Assembly: GCF_032854445.1 (NCBI RefSeq)
Contig: NC_088301.1
Location: 59,284,512 to 59,348,511 of the forward strand
From: Liolophura sinensis
Taxonomy: Eukaryota > Mollusca > Polyplacophora > Chitonida > Chitonidae
DNA length: 64,000 nt
Direction: 5' to 3'
Each line of letters starts with the position of its first letter. The stretch's first letter is position 1. The position numbers and the translations under genes are program-made. Of this stretch, positions 1-13,600 are shown piece after piece. The notes under the pieces were generated by a model, which saw nothing but the letters and a program-made list of their open reading frames with translations, made no database searches and was not told where the DNA came from.

Positions 1-402
1 AACATACAAATTATTTCAAAAGTATTAATTATTTTTTGCAACCATCTTTTCTGTTAATGTCTTTGTGTGCAGCAGCAGATTGCTGTGCTTGAAGAAGTTA
101 GTGCTAACTGTAACCAATCGTGGAGCTCTGTAGATACCACAGTGTTGCTATTTCAAGTTGACTACATTGTATAGATGACGATATTGTCGTCTTACGTGAA
201 AGAATACAGCCCCAGCGTCGCAGTTTTTGAATGGTGTACAAGATATGTGATGCATTGTATACATATTCATCAGTCTGGGTCCATGCGTAATACCTCGGTT
301 ATGCTCTTCGTTTCACGTGAGAAAGTACTGTCCAGTATAAGGTCATTTAGCACTCGTGTATTGATCTGTATATAGATTGAACTGTCCAGTGATCGGCAAA
401 GT

Positions 403-602
403 NNNNNNNNNNNNNNNNNNNNNNNNNNNNNNNNNNNNNNNNNNNNNNNNNNNNNNNNNNNNNNNNNNNNNNNNNNNNNNNNNNNNNNNNNNNNNNNNNN
501 NNNNNNNNNNNNNNNNNNNNNNNNNNNNNNNNNNNNNNNNNNNNNNNNNNNNNNNNNNNNNNNNNNNNNNNNNNNNNNNNNNNNNNNNNNNNNNNNNNNN
601 NN
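403..602. other. Assembly gap (200 N)
   Basis: A run of N separates two contigs. The round length of 200 suggests a nominal scaffold gap, so the true distance across it is unknown. Confidence 0.98.
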
Positions 603-3281
603 ATTTCATGGCATGTCCTGGTGATGTCACGCCACCATCTGCAGTCATCATGGCGTACATGATTTTTCACAGCTCATCTTTACATAAACGCAGGAAGGTG
701 CTGTCTATCTGATTAGTATAGTGGGGACAAAATTGTTACCTGCACTTTAAGAAAGGTATATGAGGGTTTATTTAGGTTCCCACTGCCAGGGAGTGAAATT
801 TTAAAATTTGGGGTTTAAATCCCCATATTCCCTTCTCAACATGGGGATAATATACAGTTTGAATGTAACTCACCTGACCACTGTCATATAAGTGCAATAT
901 GTACCACTCAATAACTTTGATTGTCATGGTGTTGGCTAAATTGCACTGAGCTGACCAAGATAGAGTATGCAAGGACGTTTATACGACAACACAAAATGGA
1001 TTTCCGTTAATAACCTTTTATTTTGACAGTTTAAATGTTTTTCACCTTTCCTTGCATAATACAAAAGTTGCCCCGTCTTTAATTCAAGATGCAGATGTAA
1101 CAATTCAGCCTAGTTCCAACCACTGTCCATTTGAATGAAAGCTTAGGGACTGTCATACCCTGTCATCTGTAGGCTACCTGCTTAGTCTGTGCTTGTGAAG
1201 AAAAATAAAAAAGGAAAAAAATTAACAAAAATGCACAGCCAGGAATGATTTTGACAAAAAAAGAGATAACTTAAATGATGTAAAATTCTGAAATGGACGA
1301 AGAAATCACAGTCTGATCAACTGTCAGATGGAGCCATCTCGACATGGTGACTGAAAAACCTTCAAGGATGCACAAAACATTTGATTTTTATTTCTTAATA
1401 CATAATATATGATGTGGCCTAACATAAAACTACAAAAAAGCTTGCCAGCTTTCTTCTTGTAGCATAAACATGGCTTTACACTAGAGGTTTTGAAAGGCCC
1501 CAGCGGTCAGTCCTGAAATTAAGTACGCCAGGTTGGAAAAGTCCAGACTTGATGTAACAATTATTATTAAGAGCTCTCTTAGAAGGATATAAACGGGGTA
1601 AAAAAGTGCACCTGCACAAAACTGGGCAAAAGTACCTTGCAAAAAGATTTCAGCTTGTGGTGGAATATCACGTTGGTGCTGCTCCAGCCTGGGCCGATGC
1701 CTCTGCTACCTGTCGTGCAACATATACGCCCGCTATAAATATGCCCATACTCTTCACTAACTGCCTGTAACAACAAGTCAACAATGAGAATTGGGCATTT
1801 AAAAATTATCTGAGTGGGTACAACAATGGAATTATTTCACTGCCCAAGACATCTGATTCCTCCTAATTGCTGAGATTTATTTATTTATTTTCTTTAATTG
1901 CTGTTTAACGTCGTTGCTGACCTCGCTTACGTAACGTTCATCAATTTCATCAGTTCATGGAAGCCCGATACCTGGCAGTAGGCCTACTGAATAAACAGGT
2001 GTAAAGTACTGCACTTCCACAGGTACCCAATGACCGCCTGGCTTACAGCTGATTCCGATCTAGTAAGAGCTCAATTCTCGCCAGTAAGAAGCATATCAGC
2101 TGTGGAAGATCAAGTTTGCGGAATTCAGTTTTCCGAACGAAGTTACACTCAGTTATTGAGGGTCCAATTTTCGTCATAGTAAGAAATTTTTGTGATACAG
2201 ATATCGGTCATTACCAATGAATGTTAAATAGCTACAGTTTTAAGTAACCCTGACAGCAATAAAAGTAAAAAACTGAAACCTTAAGGCTCACCATCGGAAT
2301 GGATCCGACCAAAGGCTTTTACAAAAGTCTGCAACCTTCCCTGCCTTTCCATGCTTGTTGGTATGTTGCAAACTGCAAGGAGGGCTAAATTTCGCCAGAT
2401 CCTCCGTCCTCAAGGAACCAACAGAGGGCGCCACGTGTGCTTTGCTTTACTGTTATCCTGTACCTCGACCCTTGTTACCTTCCTGCTTTTAACATGTCAA
2501 GCGTCTGGACTACATGCTCTACCTTTCGTGTGAAGGCATAAGCCTAAAAGTACAAACGATTATTTATTTACTTGACTCTCGCTAGATGCCACACTAAAAG
2601 AATTTTGCACTCATAGCATGGCCGTCATTTTCATGGGTGAACCGCAGTTCCTGGTATAAACCATTGACATTTGGCAAGTTACTGACGAACTTTCCCAGAC
2701 ATACACATCATTACAATACTGGCTGACCTATATATGTGCTCCAAACGAATACAGGCCAATAATATCTACCACATCGCCCGGCGATGATGCGAAACTTTGG
2801 CTTGAATTAAACAATGGCACGATGGTGCGAAGCGATGGCACGGAGCGATGACACGATCGTACCATCGCTTAAAAAAAAGAGAAAAAAATGTAAATGTCGT
2901 ATATGCCTGTCAGAAAAGCTCATCCACTGCAGAAACTATACGCAAGAAGCTATTTAATTACAAATACTTCAATGCAGGTTCGGTTGGGAGAATCTTTTGG
3001 AACTCGTGTAGCTCTTTGAATGCATGCTCAGGCCAAATGCATAGTGCATGTATATAGCTAGGGCCTACATCTGGTGAGGACCAGATCTGCCAAGATGATC
3101 CTCTCTCTTTTATTAAAAGCTACAATCGGCCATATGTGATCATCTCGCCCAGGCGTATGCCTTAATTATCCCAGCATTTATGTATAGTTGTGCAATAGAA
3201 TATTAGGTCCCCCTATAGGCAATTCTCCATAGGCCTATACACATACAGATCCATTTAAGCACCTGATTCTGTGGCACATGT
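603..3281. other. Non-genic stretch upstream of HAL
   Basis: AT-rich sequence. The open frames are short and have no splice structure or protein similarity that I recognise. A degenerate repeat-like segment with a TTTATTTATTTT run lies around 1876-2100. I see no RNA gene. Confidence 0.5.
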
Positions 3282-3551
3282 GTTTATTTATTTATTTATC
3301 TGATTGGTGTTTTACGCCGTACTCAAGAGTATTTCACCTATACGACGGCGGCCAGCATTATGGTGGGAGGAAAACTGGCAGAGCCCGATGGAAACCCACG
3401 ACCATCCGTAGGTTGCTGCTGACCTTCCCACGTACGGCCGGAGAGGAAGCCAGCATGTGTTGGACTTGAACTCACAGCGACCGCATTGGTGACAGACTCC
3501 TGGGCCATTACGCTACGCTAGCGCGCTAAACAACTGAGCCACGGAGGCCCC
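3282..3551 (-). repeat. tRNA-derived SINE, near full length, reverse orientation
   Basis: Read on the minus strand it begins with a tRNA-like head (GGGCCTCCGTGGCTCAGTTG, then a B-box-like GTGAGTTCAAGTCC). The body runs through a CCGTACGTGGGAAGG motif and a segment ending TTGAGTACGGCGTAAAACAC, and it ends in a TTTATTTATTTA-type tail (as seen on the plus strand). The same body recurs at 15052-15287, 20913-21156, 21647-21909, 23391-23526 and 57406-57521, so this is a dispersed family. The pol III boxes are inferred by eye. Confidence 0.8.
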
Positions 3552-4683
3552 CGTCGCATGTGCTTTAAGGACAACTTAGCTATCTTCACTAAAGATTTAT
3601 TAATTTTAATTAGACGTGCTTGTGCGTGTGTTGGATCTCAATTCAGAGAAAATTCTAGGCATGTGATTGATCAATCTGCCTTGGATGAGCTGGTCGACAA
3701 TGTATAGGTCAACAAATTTTCTTGCCTTATTTTCAAACCGGTTTTAATGATTCAGAAGCTAACAAAAAGAACATGTGGAAAAAAATTCTCGTAGCATCTT
3801 TTTTGAGACAATTAATTGTTCACCCTTACAAATTGATTCGAAAATGACCAACTAGCAGTTCACCTAAGGTAAGTATTTTTCTCTGAGGTCAATCAAGGTC
3901 CCCATTAGAGCCTCATGCTCTTCTCATCGTGTATGCCGCGACGCCGATCACACCGCGTCAAAGCGTCCATGAAAGTCCACAATGAGCGTTGGCTGAAGTA
4001 CCAGTAATTGTCCTTAATGCTCTTCATTGTGATAATATAAGTTATACCAGCGTGTAAATTGGGTATGGTGCAACTTGTATTATCTGGCAGTAACAAGGCT
4101 GTCTTGCATTTATTCTTCAGTGGACATGTGATAAGCAAGTTGTTGGGTATCAAAGACATACAAGTCAAATTTTATGAACAAGTTTTTATTTTGTCGATGA
4201 CAGACGCTAAGAATACAACAACAACGAGATCCGTTTGGGGGAACTTCTTTATATGTAGGCATTTGTATTAAAGGCATTCGTCTGCGTTCATGTCGTATAC
4301 ATTTGGATGACAAACAAGCGGCTTACGTAGAACTAGTGCCTGGAAATTTATGCATATGGTACGGGATATGTATGTCTTAGAGATTTAGATCAGCAATCAG
4401 CATTGGATACAAAGGGTGTGTCAAGGTGCATGCATTTTATTGGCTGAATCTGGCTCGAGCAACATGGGCGGCTGTTCTGCTTCCCATGAGTCGCATGACA
4501 AACTTGAGCATGAGATAAGCTTAGTGCCTGTCGACATTCAGATATACACCTGTAACAATCATATAGGTGTAAGACACCCTAAATCCTCGTAAACTGTACA
4601 TATATCCCACTCTCGGTGACCCGCGACTTTAACGGTGCCATTAAGTTGAAATTCATCCAAAAAAGCAATCGTATCTTCTCCCG
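3552..4683. other. Non-genic stretch immediately upstream of HAL exon 1
   Basis: About 1.1 kb between the SINE and the HAL start codon. It should contain the HAL promoter and 5'UTR, but I cannot identify a TATA box, initiator or 5'UTR exon. Open frames here are short and unconvincing. Confidence 0.4.
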
Positions 4684-7600
4684 ATGAAGTTTTCCGTGCG
4701 AGTGCGCGGGGACTGGTTTGCCGTACCCTGCAAAGGCATCGAAAAAGTTCGCTGGCTTGGAGAGGAAGCGTTGAGGCGGTATTACAACTCTAAAAGCAAC
4801 TCGGGACATGCCATCGAGCGGGTGTTTGAAGTAAGGAAAGCCAAAGGAGGGGCAATTCTTGATCCGGATGACCAGACTGGACATGTTCTCGACGACAATG
4901 AATTTGTCACTGTTGGTACGTCTGTTTAAAATATATATCTGTGGTGATGTATTTAAAACTGTTTAACGTGGTTTAGTATCTCATCTTTACTGTTGGACAT
5001 GTGCCTAATATAGATAGTCACAAATACTCCTTTCATTTCCAAACTTCCATGGGTATAATATTGTATTCCTCCCTGGCTTGCTTACATATAATTGCTGTAA
5101 TTATGTAGACAGGGCTAGAAGGAATGCAATCGTATACCTCATAAAACTGGAATTTAACTTCGTGTGCCATGTCCAATTTCTCTTTGGCGGGAGGGGGTTG
5201 GAAAGAAACGAAAACCGTTTAATAACTATATATTAATAACTATATGTAGTAAAATCATTAGTGCACTGTATATAAAGGAGCCAGTTTACGCAGCCATTTC
5301 ATAATGATCATGATTTTGGAGATTTTCAACTTCTGTGAAGAAAACATTATGTCCACATACAGTAACTCCGGTATTGGCACAACGCAAATGTATCACATTT
5401 TCAAATTTTGCTGGCACAACACGTCGGATCGATTGCCAGACTGGATCCATCCATGATGCATTACACGACCAAGATGAGGATGAGAGCAGATATGTTGTCA
5501 CTGTAGTATCTAAAGTAAATACTAGCCGCTCCCTTATTACATTGTGGGCAATACACGAGAAAGTAGGAGTCATATTGTGCGTAAGGACTAGAATATGTTA
5601 CGTCATATAGCCTACAAGAAGCTGCAGTGTGAGATATCTGCATAAATACTACAACTGGCGCCTAGGTAAAATCATAGACAGCGGAATTGTCCGAAAGCTA
5701 ACGGGAAGTGGGGCTCTTTCTAATTACTCCCCAATTCAATTTTACTTGACCTAGCGCGTATAAGGGTGTTTCCAATGCTACATAGTGAGGAAAATCAGAC
5801 TGATTACGAATCTGTAACTTAAGACAGAACTTTTGGTGGAAAGGCCACTAAGACAATTGCAATTAGCGCTAAGTAAGGATTTATTTGACATAAAACCTAT
5901 AAAACTGAAATAAGATGTAAAATGTTGAGCATGGTCTAAATAGCAACAATCGTCAACTCAAAACGAGATTATGTGGCGAAAATGTCACTTAAGACAAGGT
6001 TAGAGTCAATTTGCAACGAATGACCCTTGATTCTACTAGTTAACAAAGATCCCATAGAAGTGAAAATTGGTGGAAAATGCAGAGTTTGATCTCGTCATCA
6101 ATAATCACCAACTTAAGGCAAGTTTATGTGGTGGAAAGGGTCACTTAAGACAAGGTCAAAGGTCAATTCGCAAATGATGACCTTTGATTCTACTTTAATT
6201 GACATACATATTGGACCTGCACTTCTGAACACGGGTGGAAAATGTAGAGTTTGATCCCTTCATCAATAATCACCTCCTCAAGACCAGCTTATGAGGTGAA
6301 AAAGTGATTTAAGACAAGGTTAAAGGTCAATTGACACAGAATGACCTTTCCATGTTAAAGGTAGGATTCTACCTCCATGCTTGCCATGGAGCGATGATGT
6401 CATTTTGTACTGGTACGTCATTCATTTGTCGTAATGACCTAACTGTGTTTTAACACAGAACCTACAAAACTTGAAACTAAAGGAAAATGTAGAGTCTGAT
6501 CTCTTCATCAATGATCACCAACTTAAAGGAGAAGAAAATTTAAATGTCAATCAAATATCATTGAAAAGAGTATGCATTTCCTCGCAGGTGCATGCCATAA
6601 AAAATTCTAATATGTACCTCAAGTTGATAAATTATAAATAAAGTCAACGCCAAAATCCGCTGTGGGCGACTTCGTTTTGCCTAAGAACTAGTCCTGAAGT
6701 CTTCTGTGCTAGGAGAATTGCCGTCGGAAGCCGCCGAAGTACAGTTCGTACATTTCCGGTAGAACTCTTCTCCCCAGAAGGTAGCGAACAGTACAGTTTA
6801 ACCACTCTCACTGGCTGAGAGGCAACACACCCCCAGCATAAATTACAAGGCGTTAAAGATGGAGGAGGCCATGTACTCAGCGATTTATGCCAGCTTTGCC
6901 GTTTTCAGGCTGTACGTGTATGGCGAGGAAAAATCGCAAAATTATGCAGCAGGCACCATCAGATAGAAAAAAAATGTGCTCTTTTCAGCCTATAGTGTCT
7001 TGTTTTTAAGTTTTCTTCTCCTTTAAGACAAGGTTATGTGGTGGAAAGGTCACTCTGGGATTAAAAGACGGAGGGATATGAAATTCCGCTGTCAGAGCCC
7101 CGGGCAGTGGCGCCACAAAGTCTGGGTAGCGCACGGCAAGCCAGGAACTTCGGGAACTATCGTCGGCTGCCGGAGTGAGCCGATGTCTACACGGAGAGAA
7201 CCGATGTCATATCCGACAGACCTGATGAATACTGTCAACACGCCTATTGCCATAATCCAGATAAGATAAGGTGTCGAGAATACGCTATTTTGACAACAAT
7301 CTCGATCATACCACAAGAAATAAAAAAATATTTTCGGCGGTAAATACTCGTCGAATTCACGCCGGTTGGATTAAAATGTAAGCAAACATATACAATACTG
7401 ACCTCAGAAACTTTTTCCGGAATCTGGTTCTTGACTTTAGGCGTATTTTGACCGTTCTACAGAAAAGACTAAGCGATTCTAAAAGACGGATCGGAAGCTA
7501 GAGGCCTTGTGATCTCCTTAGTGACAAACGGCGAGGGTGAACAAAACGGTCCTTCCAACGTTATTGCGTAGAAAAATGTTGTCAGCGATCTTGTATCCGT

Positions 7601-10600
7601 TTTATTTGTATAATTTTCAGTTTTCTAGTTTGCCTGGGTATTTCTGCAGAGCTTTCGTGATGATAGCGAAGTGGCAAAAAGTGACCTTTTCCCCAATGCT
7701 TTAACATTGGGCGGCAATTTTGTTTTCGACACGAAAGGGTGGTCACATGACCCACAATTTCCGAACCGTCTAAGAGAAGGTCTTGAAAATTCTGTGGCTG
7801 ATGAGTTAATCTCGTGAAGTCTCGGACTGTAGCGTGATAAAGCCAAGCGAGTGCATGGTTTTCAAGCCTGACTGAGGGAGAACAATAGAGCTTCATATCC
7901 CTCGGTCTCTTAATCCCAGGGTCACTTAAGATGTCAAAGGTCAGTTGCACCGAATGACCTTTGATACTACATTATTTGACATGGATGTTTAACCTGCAGA
8001 AGTGAAAGGTAGTGGAACATGTAGACTTTAATCTATTCATTAATAATCACCAACTTAAAGTTCTAGTCAAGCGAAATTACTTGTCGACAAAAAGTAAAAG
8101 TTTGGTATATGGCTTTTAAAGTGAGCAGGTTAAAAAGTTGAGTTTTTAAAACTTTAATGTTTTCTTTAGTGTGTTTTGTCAACATTTGGATTTGCCCCAA
8201 AACCCTTTTGCACAGTTTCATGATGGATTAAGTTTCGAATAAATACAACACAGTGAAAGTATCACGTATTTGTTATACTTATCATTAAAAAGTGTCTGGG
8301 TGACAAGAGACAAGGCTAACACACTTTAAGCTATTCATACAATAAATGTACTTGGCTTGAAGTTATACACATGCAGAAGCTCTAAGAATTTGACCTCAAG
8401 GAAAGATATTCCTTAGCTTGTAATGTGAGCAAACGATGAACATTGAAAGATTATAAGGTTTGAAGTACGCCGTGAACTATGAACTATAGATGAAACAAGG
8501 CAAAGTTAAGCTTGTCAGTACTTGGGCGGTATTCTGGACTATAACAACATATCAAAGTTATGATGCTCGCCCCTCCTCCCCCCAGTAATGGCACAAACTG
8601 CCCACCGTGAACTTGGAATGGAACTACCACCACTCAAAGCTTTGAAACGGCAAGTGTTGCACCTAACAGAAGTAAATTGAACCTTCTGTACTACGAGAAA
8701 TCGATTATTTTTATACTTTTCAAAATACATGTATTAATAATATTCATGCAGCTAGATCCAAGGAATGCCAAAGAAGACGGTGAAAATTATTGTCATTGTA
8801 ATTCTTGATCATAACTGACGTGATATAACAATATTCTTTCCCAGGGGTCATAGGCGCCAGAATATTTTTATGCTACGCTTTAGGGGTTCTTGTTTTATGT
8901 GAGGCTCGATCTCTAATAGGGCGAGTTACAAAGTTAACCATTCAATATCACACCATCTCTCTGGAATATGCCTTGTTTTCTTTTTAAATAATTAACTGCC
9001 TTGTTCTTTTTTGGAAATGGAGCACACTAATGCGCTACACGCAGTATGAGGAGTGACCCGAGGAAGAATGTAACATGTAATATATATACTCATCCAAACT
9101 TATGTCCAACAAGTACATAAACAATAATTTCCCCAGAATGCTGAGGGTTAGCTTGGTCCAGGCGACATGTTGATGGCAATCCATAACTTGAACGCAATCC
9201 GTAAATTGAACGATGCTGAAAAACGTGACTCGGTAGCAGAACGCGAGGCTTTAGCGTGCGTTTGGGCTGTAGAAAGGTGGCATAGTGTTACATACATACC
9301 TATGGGGTGGACACTTCTTATTTGCGAACTGACCATCAAGCCCTGGATACACTCGTCAACGTCAGGCTCGGGCCACATGCCCATTGGTATAGCTAGATGG
9401 AATGCCAAGCATTATACAGTTCAATACAAACCCAGGGCTCGAAATAAAGTAGCGAATGCTATGCCAGTTTTACCAGCCGAAACGAACGATAGTCGTAGGC
9501 CTAGTGTCAACGTTAATAGCGAAGTCAATGGTTTTCGTGAAACACTCTTGGAAGACACCAGGAAAACTGAACTGATTTGCAGCTACAGTTGCAGGTAAGA
9601 CTTGTTGTCTTAAAGGCTATATCGAAAATGGATGGCACAGCAAAGGCAAAATTCGTTGAAAGCAATGCTAAGCCGTGTTTCTCTGTACGAAATAAGCTGT
9701 GGGTCACATCAGATATCGCGTTGTGGTACTTAAATCTCTAAAGGCTATTTATTGGTCGTCTAAGATGGACATACAAGGCCGTGACGCTGTCAGAAATTGT
9801 TCCGTTTGTCAGATAAGTAACAAAACTAGTGTTAGTCACATCGGTCGGATGTAACCTGTGCCATTATCAACTAGCCCATGATTAAAACTAGGAACAGATA
9901 TCGTAGGACCGTACCATTCCAACGAGAATAGGCTTGCTATCACTCTGATAGATTACTACAGCAGTAAATGGCCAGAAGTTTGCTTTACACAAAGTACAAT
10001 AACAGACTAGGTAATTTACGTTTTGAGGCCTGTGTTTTCTCGCGAGGGATTACCGGAGGACGTTGTTGTATACTGACGACGGACCACAGTTTGATTCGTA
10101 TGAAATTGAAACGTTTCACAAAGATAGAATAATCAAACACACTCATTTTGCTGTTTATCATCCCGAAGGAAATGGAGAAATCGAACGCCCTCTGTGAAGC
10201 TGTCAAAACTGCCAAGATTGTAGGAGAACCAGTCAAATAGTGACACAGAGATTTTTAGCTGCGTACAGGTGCACATCCCATCTCACAACAGGTTATGAAC
10301 TTCCTGTTTTATTCCATGGTCACTCGTCACAGGAAAATAAATCTATACTTTGTCCATGCTACCAAATCTTCCCTTCTTTAAGGAAGAGAAGATGGTGCAC
10401 AAACTCGTGGAATCCACACAAGTCAGAGACACTACAGTCGTCAACAAAGGCAAAGGTGCCTTTAAACCAGGGGATTTAGTTGGAGTAAAAATACGGAACA
10501 TATTCCAAAGGGTGAAAAGTAATATTTACATACCCATACAGATAACTGGGAAAGTAGGACCAAACATTTATGCAACTGTTGATGGGAAACATGGAACGTT

Positions 10601-13600
10601 CAGAAATTAGTTAAGTTCTCAGGTTCTTCCATTACTTCTCCAAATCAAAGTCTTAATCAGCTTGATTTTTATGAATCTGATGTAGCACAGCAGACAGTAA
10701 CTCACCTGAATAGATCAACACGGACTAGAAATCAATCTGTCAGGATGCAACATTATGTGAGATATTGAGAATATTTTCTTAAATAGTTGTACAACATTGC
10801 GACAAAGTAGATTTATTTAAAATATTTTAAAATTTTATTTCAGTAAAAGCTGTAATTATTTTAAAACAATTAAAATTTGCTGCAAATGCCTGCATTGCTT
10901 GAGTTTGCTTCTTTGAGAATAATGTCCTATTGTTTATGTTGAAGTAACGCCTTCCTTTAGCTCAACCATTGTTATAAACTACATGCACGGATGGCTTGCA
11001 TGGTGTTTACATGAATAAAGACTGCTCGAAATATGCAACGCAATGTCAACAGCGCATTTATAAAACTAAAAAGAATAAAAAAGAAAATTAAACTGGTTTT
11101 TAACATGCACCACACAGACATGAACTTCTAATAGTTCATAAGTTTTAGATTAAGTTTATTTGTTCAAGTCTTGATGGACGGTATTGTTTTCTCATTTTCA
11201 GTACTGAACAGTGATATGTCCAGTCCTGCCACAGGTCCAGCCGAAGTTGTGTACTTTGAAGAAAAAGTGTATCCTTTATGCCACTAACACTGTGTAAAGC
11301 AGTCTTGCTGGATTAAATGCAGACATATACAGCCATATATATGCCTGCATATTTCTATTTATTTTTTTATTAGATGTTAACAGGCAAACTTTTTCAGCAT
11401 TTTCCTTTTAAATTAACCTCTGTACTTTATGTCAGAAAATTTCCCATAACTATCAAAACAGACCAAAGGAGAACCAGAAAATTGCAGTGGATGTGAGTGT
11501 ATAACCGCATATGTATCTATTATAATTATCTTATTAGTGTCTTATTTGTGAAACTCGAACATTTCGCTATCGATTTACAGTTCAAAGGATTTTATAGACC
11601 ACAAAAATATATATAGAATAGCAGAAAAATTGTTTTATATATATCCCAATGGTCGTTTTGGTTTAGTAAACGGTAAACCCTTTATAATCCCTAGATAAAG
11701 CCAAAAATATTATTTTTAAGGCAAGAAATGGAAGTTTGAAATGTTTCTTTGTATATCTTCAAAGTATTTTACCACAACACAAGAAATCCATCTAATATGA
11801 TCGTGATCTTTGGTGTACTTAGCATTTGTGGAATGTCTCATGGAAGGAACTCCGATTTTATTGCAGTACATGTCATTGGACGGTAACAGCTTATCCACGG
11901 AGGATTTGGTGAAACTTGGAAAAGGAGAATTTCTAATAAAAGTAAGTTGTGTAAAGGCACGTTGATATGTGGTGAGACTGAAACGATTTGATCAGTGATA
12001 TACTGGGACTAAAACGATTTGATCATTGATATGTGGTGGGACTAAAATGATTTGATCGTTGATAATTGGTGGGACTAAATAGATTTGATAAATGATAATT
12101 GGTTTGACTAAATAGATTTGGTCACTGATGTGTGGTAGGACTAAAACGATTCAATATAACGTTTTATTTTTTCACATGGGGCTGTATCATGCGAAAATCT
12201 ATATTTCTATATATAGTCCTCAATTCTCATTAAACCAAATGGTCTGCCGCAGCTGACAGCCGACGCCGAGGCTAGTGTGAACAGGGCCAGGGATCTCTTG
12301 GACAAGATTCTGGAAGACAATACAGGTAAAATATTTAAGTCATCGTTCAATCAAGGTATATGCTTAATTAACTGATGCATGTTCTTTCGCGAGACAATAC
12401 AGCATATCTTCTTAGTTTTCGCATAATCTTAAAATGTAAATATTCAAACTATGCACAAAATAGTTTTATAAAAACGTTTTTAAAAATACCAAGCATATAA
12501 GAATACATAAACATGTGAATAGATAATGAACACAATAATTTTTCCCCTCTTCATTCAGCTGTTTATGGAATCACAACTGGATTTGGGAACTTTGCACGTG
12601 TCTTGATAGACAAAGATAAACTGGTGTAAGTTTGGATATTTTTTCTTCCCTCGACCATGTTAATTCTGTTGTATGCAGAGGTACATAACTAAGTTATTAT
12701 TGATTCATTATCGATAATGATAGAAGGTTACGCATGCTTTGAAATCGACTTACACTGTGCTATGTCGATTTTCAAATTTATTTTATGTGTTGACATTTAC
12801 TTGACAAAAATAGCCTACAGCAGATCCGTTCACCATCAGAAGAATACCGTTTATGGGATGAGATGTATATATACACTATGAAACCAATTAAGTGCAAGAA
12901 AAAATAAACATCAACTTTTGCAGAATCAATAGCATTACATTTATTTGGCTTTTCAGAACTCTTCAAGAAAATGTCATCAGATCGCATGCTGCAGGTAGGC
13001 AATATAATGGCAACTGTGACATGTCGGCAATTTAATGAAAACTGTGGCATGTCGGCAATATAATGACAACGCTGGCATGTGGGCAATATAATGACAACTG
13101 TAGCATGTCCACAATATAATGACAACTGTAGCATGTCCGCAATATAATGACAACTGTGGCATGTCGGCAATATAATGGCAACTTTGGCATATTGGCAAAG
13201 CCATTCTGATCAGAAGACATGCAGCCATGTCACGCATCCTATCCCGATATGTTGAATAGTGATATTAAGCATTGAACCAATTGTTTGGTTGTAATTAAAA
13301 CCACAGGCATCAGATTTGTATAGCCTATAGGCTGGACTGTGCATCCTTTTGCATTGTTTTAATGTTATTCTATGTTAATTGTGAGACTTTTGAGTAAATT
13401 TTGAACCAGTTTGTGACGTCTAATAATTTGTACTTAATATCACTACATTTTGTTCCCCAATTTCCACGTTAGCTATGGCTCATGTAACTTGCTTCTATTT
13501 AAGCATTTATATGAGTAGTTGGAATAAAACTGTAATGTTCTGAGGTAAATTGACAAGAAACCGTATTTCACCAGTTACGTGTTGCCATTTGCCCATTATC

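Noticed and set aside
175-375. 66-codon open frame near the left end
   Set aside because: No splice context, no recognisable domain, AT-rich and next to the assembly gap.
1876-2180. Possible additional SINE or other repeat
   Set aside because: A TTTATTTATTTT run and a GTTTAACGTCGTTG segment only loosely resemble the SINE tail; the conserved body is absent.
12778-13237. Cys/His-rich repeated open frames (minus strand)
   Set aside because: They look zinc-finger-like but are translations of the 28-bp minisatellite in HAL intron 7.
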